A DNA stretch of 58,925 nt from Cyanobium sp. CACIAM 14 (GCA_000708525.1 JMRP01000015.1:1-58925), one strand, 5' to 3'. Shown: positions 33,327 through 43,240, numbered from the stretch's first letter. Made by a program: numbers and translations. The notes: generated from the sequence alone by a model not told the origin.

Positions 33327-34790
33327 CTATGACAATTTCAGTGTGGGCAGACCGTAGAGATCTCGTGGCAGATCAACACTCCATCCATTCATCGTAGCAA
33401 TAGCACTGATAATCCCGGAAGAGCCCCAATTCCATGAGGATTCACCGAGACCACTCCATACTCCCCCAGATCGATGAATGTACCAGGAAAGACCGCTGGA
33501 GCTGGTCACGGCAACAGATTGCAGCCAATCCTGGGCCTCCCTGGAAGCGGCTAGGTAGCAGGAAGCATTTGCAGATCTAAGCTTCGACAAGTCAAAAAGA
33601 AACACTCCAATACCAGCAACCCCCAGATCAAGCGATGTGTAAACATCATCTTTCCCCACATAAGCATTCCAATAACCACCTTTTTCGGGCGAGAGAGAGG
33701 CTGAAGGCTTGAGCTCCTGGCTCAACAGCCAGTCCCCTGCCCCATAGGCATAACCGAGATGCGTAGGGTCACCTGTTGCAAAGAATCTTTGCAATTCAGC
33801 CCACCCAATTCCTGCGGCACCTTCAGCCATCTCAGTCGATAGCACCTTGTTACCGTTCACACCTTCGCTCACATGCCAGGCCAAACCATTTCGCTGTGGA
33901 ACCGCGACCGATTCGACCCAGTTCATCACTTTATTGGCGTCGTTGAGCCATTGACCGGCATAAGCCGACAACCCATCAGAAGGGGATTTATGATTGTAAT
34001 AGAGATTGTAAAAGACGCAGGCTACACCTGCTGCCCCTGCATAAAGGCCAGTGTTGTACACGGCCCGTCCACCAACCTTTTCAGGAACCGCCCCAGAAGA
34101 GGTGATCTGATTTTCAAGAAACCTCGATCCCGCGACGACGTATTGCTGCCAAGGGGTTTTCCAGCTGGCATCAAACGAGGATATGGAATTGCCAAGCCGA
34201 TCAATTTCGTAGATGATTCCGGCCTGACCAGAGCCCACCCCTGTATAGACGGGTGTTGAAGCATTGCTGGGATCTCTCCATTTCCAGTAACACTGCTGAG
34301 TGATGGTGGAACCTTTGGGTGCTTGAGCTTGTCCCATGAGCCAATCCATTCCTCTTTCAGCGCTTTTGAGGTATTCGGCAGGCTTTGTGGCCGTCAAACA
34401 CTCGGCAGGGAGCCCAGTCACCACGTCTCGCTGGTAGACATTCAGAAAGAAGTCACTGATGCCTGCAGCGCCATCATCCAGTGAGGTAAATCCATAGCTG
34501 GCAGGACCAGTCGAGTCGTAGTAGTCAGGCCATCGCCCACTGTTGGCCGGAGTTTGGGTTCCAAGCAGAAAATCGGCGGCCTGGTTGGCTGCATGCAGAT
34601 AAGCTGGATTCTTTGTCACATCGTAAGCGCTTAGGAAGCCCATCCCCACACCTGCTGTACCGACATCACGGTCAAGCTGATCATGGGGAGATTGAATAAC
34701 ACTTTGCCACGCCCATCCTGTCACTCCTGGGATCGAACTATGTTGACCAATCAAATAGTTGGCGGCACCGGACAAGGCTGCAAGATCCAT
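33327..34790 (-). CDS. LanC-like alpha/alpha-toroid protein without zinc ligands (487 aa)
   Basis: Seven repeats end in a small-residue turn: DVGTAGVGMGFL, DGAAGISDFFL, GSGQAGIIYEI, YAGAAGVACVFYN, EGAAGIGWAEL, LGVAGIGVFLF and GSSGIISAI. This spacing is the signature of a helical toroid as in lanthionine cyclases and GH-type six-hairpin enzymes. The WC..G and CHG zinc motifs of LanC are absent, so cyclase activity is unlikely; a polysaccharide-active or substrate-binding role is an alternative. There is no signal peptide. It stands alone just outside the tRNA border, and its lower GC than the genes to its right could mean an earlier acquisition. Confidence 0.65.
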   Translation of the reverse strand: MDLAALSGAANYLIGQHSSIPGVTGWAWQSVIQSPHDQLDRDVGTAGVGMGFLSAYDVTKNPAYLHAANQAADFLLGTQTPANSGRWPDYYDSTGPASYGFTSLDDGAAGISDFFLNVYQRDVVTGLPAECLTATKPAEYLKSAERGMDWLMGQAQAPKGSTITQQCYWKWRDPSNASTPVYTGVGSGQAGIIYEIDRLGNSISSFDASWKTPWQQYVVAGSRFLENQITSSGAVPEKVGGRAVYNTGLYAGAAGVACVFYNLYYNHKSPSDGLSAYAGQWLNDANKVMNWVESVAVPQRNGLAWHVSEGVNGNKVLSTEMAEGAAGIGWAELQRFFATGDPTHLGYAYGAGDWLLSQELKPSASLSPEKGGYWNAYVGKDDVYTSLDLGVAGIGVFLFDLSKLRSANASCYLAASREAQDWLQSVAVTSSSGLSWYIHRSGGVWSGLGESSWNWGSSGIISAIATMNGWSVDLPRDLYGLPTLKLS

Positions 34791-35027
34791 AGTTCACTCC
34801 CTAGCCCTTCTTAGGCTACGCCTGGCCCAAGTCCCGTAGGGATGAGGGTTGAGGTCGTTGAAAGTCCTGAAGCACCTGCAGGTGGTATGGACCCGCCGAC
34901 ATCAGGGAGGCCATGGCGCTGAACTGTGCCGTTGCTTCTGGGTCCGTCGGACCTGGTGACGACAGCGGCTCGATCTGGGGGGGGACCGGCCCGATCCGCT
35001 CCTGATCAGCTCCGCATGCGCTGCGGA

Positions 35028-35888
35028 TCAGCACTGGATCGAGGGCAGATACACGCCCGGAGGTTCGGCGTACTCGCCGTGGGACATGTAGGAGAGCTGC
35101 TTGAGGGTGCGGTGGCCGGCCTCCAGGGCCCGGCGGAACAGGCCCGGATGCTGCAGGGGGCAGAGGAACACGGCCAGGTGGGCCGGCACATGCCTGGCGC
35201 TGTGGGCGATCAGGGCCAGCAGATCGTCCTCCGTTTCCGCCGCGGCATGGCCGAACAGGGAGACGATCCGATAGCCCACCATCCGCCCCTGGCGCGCACG
35301 CACGAATCCGGGAATCCCTCCCGCCAGCAGCCGCTCGGCGTCGCCGGCGCGGGAGAAGCCGCAGGCCGCCTCGCTCAGAGCTCGCACGCCGTCCAGGTCA
35401 GCGGCGCTGAGCGGACGGATGGAAGGATCATCGGCGTCCGCCGGAACGGGCTGCATCGCGGCCGCCGTGCCCCGCCAGGTGAATCCGAGCCGGGTGTAAA
35501 GCGAAAGGGAGGTGCTGTTGATGGCCTCCTGGAACAGTCGGGTGGCGCGGATGCCCCGGCGCTCCGTCTCCTCGAGCACCCAGGCCATCAGCTGGCGGCC
35601 GATCCCCCTGGATTGAACCTCGGGATCCACGGTGATCGGCCCCACCCCTGCCACCGGATCGGCATGCAGCAGGAAGTTGGACCCCACGGCACGACCGTCG
35701 AGGAGCGCCACGACGCCGGTGTAGTCGGACCGGCCGGCGACGTGGGAGAGGATCATCTCGGCGGTGGCGACATCCGGAATGTCCCGGGGCACACGATGGC
35801 GGTCCTGGAGGCTCGCGAAGGCCCCATGGCAGATCCGGGCCAGCTCGGGAACGTGGTGGGGCTGCAGCGGGACCAGCTCGAGAGCCAT
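35028..35888 (-). CDS. GNAT-family N-acetyltransferase, tandem domains (286 aa)
   Basis: Starts at the ATG at 35888 (MALELVPLQPHHVPELARIC). The first GNAT domain includes ITVDPEVQSRGIGRQLMAWV, the acetyl-CoA-binding Q/R-x-x-G-x-G/A loop, followed by INSTSLSLYTRLGF. The second half (SIRPLSAADLDGVRALSEAA...) is a degenerate GNAT-like domain. The substrate cannot be deduced. An upstream in-frame extension into the RND gene is spurious. Confidence 0.85.
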   Translation of the reverse strand: MALELVPLQPHHVPELARICHGAFASLQDRHRVPRDIPDVATAEMILSHVAGRSDYTGVVALLDGRAVGSNFLLHADPVAGVGPITVDPEVQSRGIGRQLMAWVLEETERRGIRATRLFQEAINSTSLSLYTRLGFTWRGTAAAMQPVPADADDPSIRPLSAADLDGVRALSEAACGFSRAGDAERLLAGGIPGFVRARQGRMVGYRIVSLFGHAAAETEDDLLALIAHSARHVPAHLAVFLCPLQHPGLFRRALEAGHRTLKQLSYMSHGEYAEPPGVYLPSIQC

Positions 35889-35928
35889 GGGATGGATCGC
35901 TCCTGAGGCGTCCATCCTGCCTGGCCCG

Positions 35929-38900
35929 TCAGAGGTTCCCGGGTGCGACTCTGGCCTTCCCACGCCCGAGCCAGCCCTTGAGCTCCACGAAGAAGACCGG
36001 CACCACGAACAGCGACAGGACGGTGGCCACGGCCAGGCCCCCGAACACCACCGTGCCAAGGGAGATCTGGCTGCGGGCACCGGCGCCGCTCGAGAACACC
36101 AGCGGCAGGAATCCCAGCAGCGAAGCGATGGCGGTCATCAGGATCGGCCGCAGCCTGGATCGGGCCGATTCCCGGGCGGCCTCGAGAACGGCGAGACCCG
36201 CGGCCATGCGCTGATTGGCCAGATCCACGATCAGGATCCCGTTCTTGGCCGCCAGCCCGATCAGCATCACCAGACCCACCTGGGCATAGACGTTCAGCAC
36301 CTCCCCGCGCAGGCTCAGGAACAGCAGGCCCCCCAGCATGGCGGTGGGGACGGTCATCAGCACGATCAGGGGATCGCTGACGCTCTCGTACTGCGCCGCC
36401 AGCACCAGGTACACCACCAGGATCCCCAGGGCGAAGATCGCCGCCGCGATGGAGCCGGCCTTGATCTCCTCGCGGGAGATGCCGGTCCAGTCGTAGCCGA
36501 GGCCATTGATCTGCAACCCGCGGAAGAGGCGCTGCATGGCCTGGATCGCATCACCCGAGCTGCGGCCCCTGGCGGCGGCGCCCTCGATCTTGATCGAGCG
36601 GTAGAGGTTGTAGTGGGGGATCACGGCGGGACCGGTGGTGGACTCCAGCCGGAAGAACTCCGAGAGCACGATCGGCTTGCCGGACCGGTTCTTCACGTAC
36701 ATGGAGGCCAGCCGGGAGGGGGTGGCGCGGAATCCCTGGTCCGCCTGCACATAGACGCGTCGGACCTTGCCGGACTGGAAGGTGTCGTTCACGTAGCTGC
36801 CGCCCATCGTGACGCTGAAGGCCTTCATGGCGTCGCCGAAGTCCACGTCCAGGGCCGCCATGCGGTCGCGATCCACCCGGATCCGCAGCTTCGGGGACTC
36901 GGCCGAGAACTGGGTGTAGGCCACACTGAAGGCCGGATCGGCGTTGGCCTTGCCGATCAGCTCCCCGGCCGCCCCTGCCAGCGCGGGCAGATCCAGCGCG
37001 CCGCCGCTCTTGTCCAGCAACTGGAACTCGAATCCCCCCGAGTTGCCGTAGCCGCGGATCGGCGGCGGCTCGATGACGATCATGCGGGCGTCCTCGATCG
37101 CCGCCAGCTTGCCGTTCAGCCGGCCCACCACCGCCGCCGCGCTCTGGTCCGCCCGCCGTCGCTCCGCCCAGGGCTTGAGCCCGAAGAAGAAGAAGCCCCG
37201 GTTGGGGGTGTTTCCGTCGAAGCCGGCGCCGCTGAACAGGGCCGCCGTGGCGATCTCCGGCTCGCTGCGCAGGATCTCCGCCACTCGGCGGTTGATCCGC
37301 TTGGTGTTCTCCAGCGACGTGCCCTCCGGCGCCTGCAGGATGCCGAGGGCATAGCCCTGATCCTCCACCGGAACGAACCCGGTGGGAACCGTGGTGAAGG
37401 CCACGCCCGTGAGCACGATCCCCCCGGCCAGCAGGGCCATCACGAGCCGCCGGTGGCCGAGCACCCAGTCGAGCCCGCCGTGATAACGGGCTTCCATCGC
37501 GGTGTAGAGGAGATTGAAGCGCTGGAAGATCTCCGGGGTGAACCAGCTCACCAGCAGGCCCAGGCCCGTGCACAGGGCCACGCTGAGGGGATGGTCGAGA
37601 CCGCCGGTGAGGACGCCGGCAAGGGCGCCGGCGGCCGCCAGGGGGGCCAGCAGGGGCTTGCCGCTCAGCCTGCCGAGGGCCAGGCCCAGCAGCGATCCGC
37701 CCACCAGGCCCCCGAGGATGAGGGGCACGCCACCGCCGCTGAGCAGCACCCCGAAGAGGAAGCCCAGGGTGGTGCCGCCGATGGCGTAGCTGACGCGGCT
37801 GGGGGCGATGTCCTCCCGGTCCAGCAGCAGGGCCGAGAGCATCGGCGAGAAGGTGAGGGCGTTGAAGGTGGAGATCGCGATCGCCGCCATGATCGTGACG
37901 CCGAACTGCTTGTAGATCGTTCCGGTCGCGCCGGGGAAGAACAGCACAGGCACGAACACGGCGATCAGCACCAGCGACGTGGCGAGGATCGCGCCGAACA
38001 GTTCGTCCATGGCGGCGCGGGCGGCCGCGAGGGCCCCGAGACCGGAGCGCTTCTTGCTCACCGTGTCCTCGATCACCACGATGGCGTCATCCACCACCAG
38101 GCCGGTCGCCAGCACCAGCCCGAACAGGGTCAGCTGGTTCAGTGAGGCGCCGACCAGCTTGGCCACGGCGAAGGTGCCGATCAGCGACACGGGAATGGCG
38201 ATCGTGGGCACCAGCGTCGCCTTCCAGTCCTGCAGGAACAGGAACAGGATCAGCACCACCAGCACGATGGCGTCCCGCAGGGCGGACTCCACCCCTTCGA
38301 TCGAGGCGTCGATGAAGTCGCTGTTGTCGTAGACCTTCTCCACCTTCACGCCCACCGGCAGGGTGGCGGCGAAGCTGTCGAGCACCTTCTTGACGCCGGT
38401 GGAGACCTCCAGGGCGTTGCTGCCGCTGAGCTGATACACCGCCATCCCCACCGAGGGAACGCCGTTGAGGTCGGTGCTGCTGACGTCGTAGCTCTCACCG
38501 CCGAGTGTGACCCGGCCCACGTCCTTGAGGCGCACCAGACCACCGCTGGGGGTCCGGCGCACGATCAGGTTCTCGAAGTCCGCCAGGGAATTGAGCCGAC
38601 CCTGCAGCTCGACGCTGAAGGTGTATTGCTGCTCGGCACCGGCCGGGGAACCGCCGATCTGGCCGGCCGGCACCAGCCGATTCTGGCTGGTCAGGGCCTC
38701 CACCACGTCGCTCGCCGTGAGGCCGTTCACGGCAAGGCTGACGGGGTTGAGCCAGAGGCGGATGGCGAGCTTGCGGTTGCCGAAGTAGGTCACGTCGCCC
38801 ACCCCCTCCACCCGCTTGATCTCGTCGGTGAGGCCCTGATCCAGCAGACCGCTGATGGTCTCGACGCTGTAGGGATTCGTGGGGTCGAAGCTGCCGAAGA

Positions 38901-39327
38901 TGTAGACGAGCAGGATCGAGGTGGAGGCCTTGTTCACCGTCACCCCGGACTGGCGCACCTCCTCCGGGAGCTGGGGTTCGGCCAGACCCACCCGGTTCTG
39001 GACGTTCACCTGGTTGATGTTCTTGTCGCTGCCGCTGGCGAAGGCCACCGTGATCGAACTGGTGCCGTCCGAGGCGCTGCTGGAGGTGATGTATTCCATC
39101 CCCTCCACACCGTTGATCTGCTGCTCCAGCACGGAGGTGACGCCCTGCTCCACGCTGATCGCATCGGCACCGGTGTAGCGGGCCGAGACGCGGACGGTGG
39201 GCGGAGCGATGTCCGGCAGATTCTCCACGGGCAGCAGCGGGATCGAGATCAGACCGGCGATCACGATCAGCAGGCTGCAGACGGCCGTGAGCACCGGTCG
39301 CCGGATGAACTGGTTCGAGAGCGACAT
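35929..39327 (-). CDS. RND-type (AcrB/HAE1-like) efflux permease (1132 aa)
   Basis: Inner-membrane proton antiporter. N-terminal TM (FIRRPVLTAVCSLLIVIAGL), porter repeats, the TM4 DD pair in GLVLATGLVVDDAIVVIEDT, and the second repeat with GLAAKNGILIVDLANQRMAA. It is longer than the usual 1030-1050 residues because an extra glycine/leucine-rich hydrophobic segment (about 510-610: LLSGGGVPLILGGLVGGSLL...) is inserted before the second repeat, predicting additional TM helices. It follows the adaptor gene by 13 bp. No outer-membrane channel gene is adjacent, so a TolC partner must be elsewhere. Substrates are unknown; multidrug export is inferred. Confidence 0.95.
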   Translation of the reverse strand: MSLSNQFIRRPVLTAVCSLLIVIAGLISIPLLPVENLPDIAPPTVRVSARYTGADAISVEQGVTSVLEQQINGVEGMEYITSSSASDGTSSITVAFASGSDKNINQVNVQNRVGLAEPQLPEEVRQSGVTVNKASTSILLVYIFGSFDPTNPYSVETISGLLDQGLTDEIKRVEGVGDVTYFGNRKLAIRLWLNPVSLAVNGLTASDVVEALTSQNRLVPAGQIGGSPAGAEQQYTFSVELQGRLNSLADFENLIVRRTPSGGLVRLKDVGRVTLGGESYDVSSTDLNGVPSVGMAVYQLSGSNALEVSTGVKKVLDSFAATLPVGVKVEKVYDNSDFIDASIEGVESALRDAIVLVVLILFLFLQDWKATLVPTIAIPVSLIGTFAVAKLVGASLNQLTLFGLVLATGLVVDDAIVVIEDTVSKKRSGLGALAAARAAMDELFGAILATSLVLIAVFVPVLFFPGATGTIYKQFGVTIMAAIAISTFNALTFSPMLSALLLDREDIAPSRVSYAIGGTTLGFLFGVLLSGGGVPLILGGLVGGSLLGLALGRLSGKPLLAPLAAAGALAGVLTGGLDHPLSVALCTGLGLLVSWFTPEIFQRFNLLYTAMEARYHGGLDWVLGHRRLVMALLAGGIVLTGVAFTTVPTGFVPVEDQGYALGILQAPEGTSLENTKRINRRVAEILRSEPEIATAALFSGAGFDGNTPNRGFFFFGLKPWAERRRADQSAAAVVGRLNGKLAAIEDARMIVIEPPPIRGYGNSGGFEFQLLDKSGGALDLPALAGAAGELIGKANADPAFSVAYTQFSAESPKLRIRVDRDRMAALDVDFGDAMKAFSVTMGGSYVNDTFQSGKVRRVYVQADQGFRATPSRLASMYVKNRSGKPIVLSEFFRLESTTGPAVIPHYNLYRSIKIEGAAARGRSSGDAIQAMQRLFRGLQINGLGYDWTGISREEIKAGSIAAAIFALGILVVYLVLAAQYESVSDPLIVLMTVPTAMLGGLLFLSLRGEVLNVYAQVGLVMLIGLAAKNGILIVDLANQRMAAGLAVLEAARESARSRLRPILMTAIASLLGFLPLVFSSGAGARSQISLGTVVFGGLAVATVLSLFVVPVFFVELKGWLGRGKARVAPGNL

Positions 39328-39340
39328 GGGGAGAGGCGGG

Positions 39341-40468
39341 TCAGGGCCGGGGCTGGATCGGCAGCCCGTGGCGGAGGTTGATCAGGTTCGAGGTGATCAC
39401 GGCCTCTCCGGTGCTGAGACCTCTCAGAACCGGAAAGTGGTTGTTCTGCAGCGCACCGAGCAGCACCGGCCGCTGCAGGGCCACCCGGGTGGTGGGGGGC
39501 AGCTTGGCGAGGGAGGCCAGGTCGGCCCGGTCGGGATTGGCGCGCAGCTTGGCGAGGCTTCCGGGGATGAACACGAAGCTCTGGCCGGCGACCTGCTGCA
39601 CGGCCTTGAAGGGCACCGCCAGCTGCCGGTTCTGCTCCAGGATCAGCTGGGTGCGGACCTTGAGACCACTGCGCAGACGACCACCCTGGTTGTCGAATTC
39701 GGCCTTGGCCAGCAGTGACTGGCCGCCGTCGCTGACCACCGGATCGATGGACTGCACCCTGCCGGTGGCCAGCAGACGGTCGCTGGCGGGATCGCTGATG
39801 CGCACGGTCTGGCCGATCCGCACCCGCTCGGCGTAGAGGGTGGGCACCTCCACCCTGACCATCAGCCGGTCGTTGCGGACCAGCTTGGTGAAAGGATCCC
39901 CGCTGCTGATCACGTCACCCTCCTTCACCTGCAGGTCGGCGACCATCCCGCTGATCGGGGCGCGCAGGTTGCGGTAGCGGCGGTCGGCCTCGCTGGCCGC
40001 CAGCGCCTCCCGGGAGGCGATCGCCGCCTGGCGGTACTGGTCGAGCTGGAAGGGACTGGCGGCCCCCTGCCGGACCAGCAAGGCATAACGCTCGTAGTTG
40101 AGCTGATCGGTGCGGGCCTTGGCGCGCAGGCCGATCACGTCGGCCTTCTGCTGGTCCTGATCCAGCACCAGCAGCAGATCCCCCTTGCGGACCCGGCTGC
40201 CCTGCTGCACGAAGACCCTCTCGATCCTGCCGTCCACCCGGGCGGAGAGCTGAACCAGATCGAGGGCCTCGAGGCTGCTCACCGTGTCGACGGTGGTGCT
40301 GAAGTCGGCGGGGCGAACCGGCTCTGTCCTCACCGGCAGCGGACCGCCCCGAGGACGGCCGGAGGAAGCGGCACAACCCGCGAGGGAGAGCGCCAGCAGG
40401 CCGGCCGCCAGAGGCAGAGAGCACGGGCGCAGTGCCGGGACGCGCACGGGGGCGGCACGTGACGGCAT
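39341..40468 (-). CDS. RND efflux periplasmic adaptor lipoprotein (375 aa)
   Basis: Starts at 40468 (MPSRAAPVRVPALRPCSLPL) with a lipoprotein signal ending LALSLAGC, so it is probably acylated and anchored in the inner membrane. It has the split lipoyl/barrel-sandwich layout (VQLSARVDGRIERVFVQQGS and LRAPISGMVADLQVKEGDVI), an unusually short helical hairpin, and a beta-barrel/MP domain. It connects the downstream permease to an outer-membrane channel. First gene of the two-gene efflux operon. Confidence 0.9.
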   Translation of the reverse strand: MPSRAAPVRVPALRPCSLPLAAGLLALSLAGCAASSGRPRGGPLPVRTEPVRPADFSTTVDTVSSLEALDLVQLSARVDGRIERVFVQQGSRVRKGDLLLVLDQDQQKADVIGLRAKARTDQLNYERYALLVRQGAASPFQLDQYRQAAIASREALAASEADRRYRNLRAPISGMVADLQVKEGDVISSGDPFTKLVRNDRLMVRVEVPTLYAERVRIGQTVRISDPASDRLLATGRVQSIDPVVSDGGQSLLAKAEFDNQGGRLRSGLKVRTQLILEQNRQLAVPFKAVQQVAGQSFVFIPGSLAKLRANPDRADLASLAKLPPTTRVALQRPVLLGALQNNHFPVLRGLSTGEAVITSNLINLRHGLPIQPRP

Positions 40469-40565
40469 GGAGAGTGAGTGCTTACTTGCCGCCAATCCTG
40501 GCGCATCGTCACCCTCCCCCGCCGGCGCTGCGCAGCCGATCCGTCCTGGCCGGGCGATCCCCCGT

Positions 40566-41333
40566 TCAGGCCGCCGTGCGGCTGAGCACCTCGTGCGTGG
40601 CCGAGATCCAGGCGCCGCTGGCGTCGTAGCGGCGGATCAGACGCTCCATCCGGCCGGGGGCCGGCAGCCAGCCGCCCTCCAGCACGAACGCCTCCCGGTG
40701 GCTCACCCGCTGAGGCAGCCGGCAGAAGCCGCCGTCGGGGAGGAGCCGCAGCCCCTCGATCTCGGCGGCGCCAAGGTCCCATCGGCTCTCGGCCAGCTCC
40801 GGCTCGGGCCAGTCGGCGCTGATGGTGGCCGCCTGGCCGCTCCAGGCACCGACCAGCTGCTCCGCGCTGGCGGGGGGACGTTCGGCCGCGCCGCTGCCGG
40901 CGCGGAACTCGCGGATCAGCACCAGCTGATCGAACGTGCCGTCGTCCTTGTAGAGCTGCACGAGACGGTGGCGGCGGTCGGTGCCGATGAAGCCGAACTC
41001 GCCGCCGAAGGCCGTGTTCGGCGCCACCTGCAGGGATCCCTTGCTGAACGCCCCCGAGGCGAAGAACACCACCTGCCGGCCCAGGCTGCGGTACTCCTGC
41101 TCGATGGCACGGCTCGGCGCGCCCGCAGCCTCGGCTGGACCGCCGCCGGCGGCCATCGCCGTTCCCGCCGGCCAGCGGCGCAGCGTGAAGCGCACCAGCC
41201 GGTCGTCGTCCTCGCCGGCCAGGGTGAGCACCGACGGGGTGCTCTCCAGCTGGGTGCCATCGGCGGCGATGCCGGTGAAGGAACCGCGCCACTCCCCGAG
41301 GTTGCGCAGGAAGTTCTGCCACTGGCTGGCCAT
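40566..41333 (-). CDS. DUF3598-family protein (255 aa)
   Basis: Starts MASQWQNFLRNLGEWRGSFT at 41333. The opening 'W..fl.nlG.W.GsFt' and the paired beta-barrel pattern (LQVAPNTAFGGEFGFIGTDR, WISATHEVLSR) are those of the cyanobacterial/plastid DUF3598 calycin-like family, whose function is not established. It is cytoplasmic as read (no signal). The longer frame to 41372 only adds a Pro-rich tail. Divergent from the hydrolase gene at 41451. Confidence 0.75.
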   Translation of the reverse strand: MASQWQNFLRNLGEWRGSFTGIAADGTQLESTPSVLTLAGEDDDRLVRFTLRRWPAGTAMAAGGGPAEAAGAPSRAIEQEYRSLGRQVVFFASGAFSKGSLQVAPNTAFGGEFGFIGTDRRHRLVQLYKDDGTFDQLVLIREFRAGSGAAERPPASAEQLVGAWSGQAATISADWPEPELAESRWDLGAAEIEGLRLLPDGGFCRLPQRVSHREAFVLEGGWLPAPGRMERLIRRYDASGAWISATHEVLSRTAA

Positions 41334-41450
41334 CGGCGGGGGGCGGGGCGACGAAAGGGTAGGCAGCGCCACGGTTCCGCCGCGTCAGCCCTGCAGGCGG
41401 CGTCAGCCGTGTCTGCCGTGCACCCCGGAGGCTTCGCCAGGATCAGGCCC

Positions 41451-42119
41451 ATGACACCTGCACACCCTCCCCTTGCGCCGCGGTTGGTCGATGGGGCCGC
41501 CGACGCGCCGGCCGCCGTGCTGCTGGCCCATGGGGCCGGTGCCCCCATGGACAGCCCCTTCATGACAACGATCGCCGGCGGACTGGCCGAGCGGGGCTGG
41601 CGGGTGGTCCGCTTCGAGTTTCCCTACATGGCCCGCCAGCGCAGCACGGGCCGCCGCCATGGACCGGATCGGCTGCCGGTGCTGCAGGAGGCGTTCCGCG
41701 AACAGGTGCGGCTGGAGCGCGCGAAGCGGCCGGAACGGCCGCTGAGCCTCGCCGGCAAATCGATGGGTGGCCGGGTGGCGAGCCTGCTGGTGGATGAACT
41801 CGCCGCCAGCGAAGGCGTGCGCGGCTGCCTCTGCCTGGGCTACCCGTTCCACCCACCCGGCAAGCCGTTGCAGCTGCGCACCGACCATCTGGCCACCCTG
41901 CAGTCCCCCACTCTGATCCTGCAGGGAGAGAGGGACGCTTTCGGCCGCAGGGAGGAGGTGGCGAGCTACGCGCTGTCGCCGCAGGTGCAGGTGCTGTGGA
42001 TCCCCAGCGGGGACCACAGCTTCCGGCCCACCCGCCGTTCCGGACGCAGCGAGGCGGAGAACTGGGCCCTTGCGGTCGCGATGAGCGATTCGTTTCTCCG
42101 GCAGCTGCTGAGCTGCTGA
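41451..42119 (+). CDS. Alpha/beta hydrolase, KANL3/Tex30-like (222 aa)
   Basis: Begins MTPAHPPLAPRLVDGAADAP. HGAGAPMDSPFM supplies the oxyanion region, SLAGKSMGGRVASLL the nucleophile elbow GKSMG, GERDAFG the acid and GDHSF the histidine. This arrangement is typical of the small dienelactone-hydrolase-like family that includes Tex30; the substrate is unknown. Length is normal. Confidence 0.88.
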   Translation: MTPAHPPLAPRLVDGAADAPAAVLLAHGAGAPMDSPFMTTIAGGLAERGWRVVRFEFPYMARQRSTGRRHGPDRLPVLQEAFREQVRLERAKRPERPLSLAGKSMGGRVASLLVDELAASEGVRGCLCLGYPFHPPGKPLQLRTDHLATLQSPTLILQGERDAFGRREEVASYALSPQVQVLWIPSGDHSFRPTRRSGRSEAENWALAVAMSDSFLRQLLSC

Positions 42120-42213
42120 GCCCGGCCGTGCGGGCGGCTCCGCCGCCAGGCGCAGGACCAGGCTGGCGGCGGCCCCAGGTTCCTAGCGTTGCGGAGGAAC
42201 CGCTTTCCCGGCC

Positions 42214-43083
42214 ATGGCCCGAGCGTCCCTCAGGCTGGCGGCCAACACCCCCGGCCCCTTCTACGTCGATTCGAGCTGCATCGACTGCGGCACCTGCTGG
42301 CAGTGGGACCCGGACCACTTCGCCCCCACCGGGAGCACCTCCCACGTCCACCGTCAGCCCCGGGGCGAGCCGGAGACGCGCCAGGCCCTGCTGGCCCTGC
42401 AGGCCTGCCCGGTGGCGGCGATCGGCGCCCCGGCCGACGTGATGCGCGCCACACCGGCCGACGGCTTCCCGGCCCTGCTCACCCGCCACCCCGCCGGGGA
42501 CGTGCACTACTGCGGCTGGGCCTCCAGGAAGAGCTTCGGAGCCAGCAGCTACCTGGTGGTGCGGCCCGCCGGCAATGTGCTGATCGACAGCCCCCGCTAC
42601 AACGGGGCCCTGGCCCGCCGCTTCGAGGCCCTGGGCGGACTGGCGGCGATCGTGCTCAGCCATCGCGATGACGTGGCCGACCAGGAGCGCTGGGCCGCCC
42701 ACTTCGGCTGCCCCCGCTGGATCCATGCGGCCGATGCCGATGCCGCCCCGGGGGCCGAGCACCTCGTGCAGGGGGATGGGGACGTGACCCTCGACGCAGA
42801 CCTGCGGCTGATTCCCACCCCCGGCCACACCGCCGGCTCGCTGGTCGCCCTGCTGGGCGGGCAGATCCTCTTCTCAGGGGATCACCTCTGGTGGAGCGAG
42901 GCGGAGCAGGCGGTGGTGGCCTCACGCCGCTACTGCTGGTGGGACTGGCCGAGCCAGGTCGCCTCGGTGGAGAAGCTCCGCGACCTGGACGTGCGCTGGC
43001 TGCTGCCCGGCCATGGCGACCGGCACACCTTCAGCGCCGGCGAATGGGGCCGGCAGATCGATCGGACCCTGGCCAGGGTGTGA
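42214..43083 (+). CDS. Ferredoxin/metallo-beta-lactamase fusion protein (289 aa)
   Basis: The N-terminal 4Fe-4S domain has the cluster motif CIDCGTC followed by ACPVAAIG (residues about 22-70). It is fused to a metallo-beta-lactamase fold (about 95-285) with LSHRDDVAD, PTPGHTAGS, GDHLWW and GHGDRHTF as metal-ligand motifs; the first is HRDD-type rather than canonical HxHxDH. Such fusions occur in cyanobacteria and plants and suggest redox-linked hydrolysis of a thioester or similar substrate, but the reaction is unknown. Stand-alone gene. Confidence 0.88.
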   Translation: MARASLRLAANTPGPFYVDSSCIDCGTCWQWDPDHFAPTGSTSHVHRQPRGEPETRQALLALQACPVAAIGAPADVMRATPADGFPALLTRHPAGDVHYCGWASRKSFGASSYLVVRPAGNVLIDSPRYNGALARRFEALGGLAAIVLSHRDDVADQERWAAHFGCPRWIHAADADAAPGAEHLVQGDGDVTLDADLRLIPTPGHTAGSLVALLGGQILFSGDHLWWSEAEQAVVASRRYCWWDWPSQVASVEKLRDLDVRWLLPGHGDRHTFSAGEWGRQIDRTLARV

Positions 43084-43240
43084 GTCGAGGCGAAGGGGTT
43101 CGCAGCGCGGAAATGCACTGGAACTGTCCATCTTTCTCGCCCATCGGCATTAAGAAATATTCGCCCCGCTTGCGGCCGTCTCTCCAGATCGCCAAGCTCA
43201 TAGTGTTGGATGATTCCCAATAATCAGACAGGCACAGTTA

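Noticed and set aside
35764-39381. Long plus-strand reading frames opposite the RND pump and GNAT genes
   Set aside because: Translations are Gln/His/Gly/Arg-rich without domains; they are mirror frames of high-GC genes.
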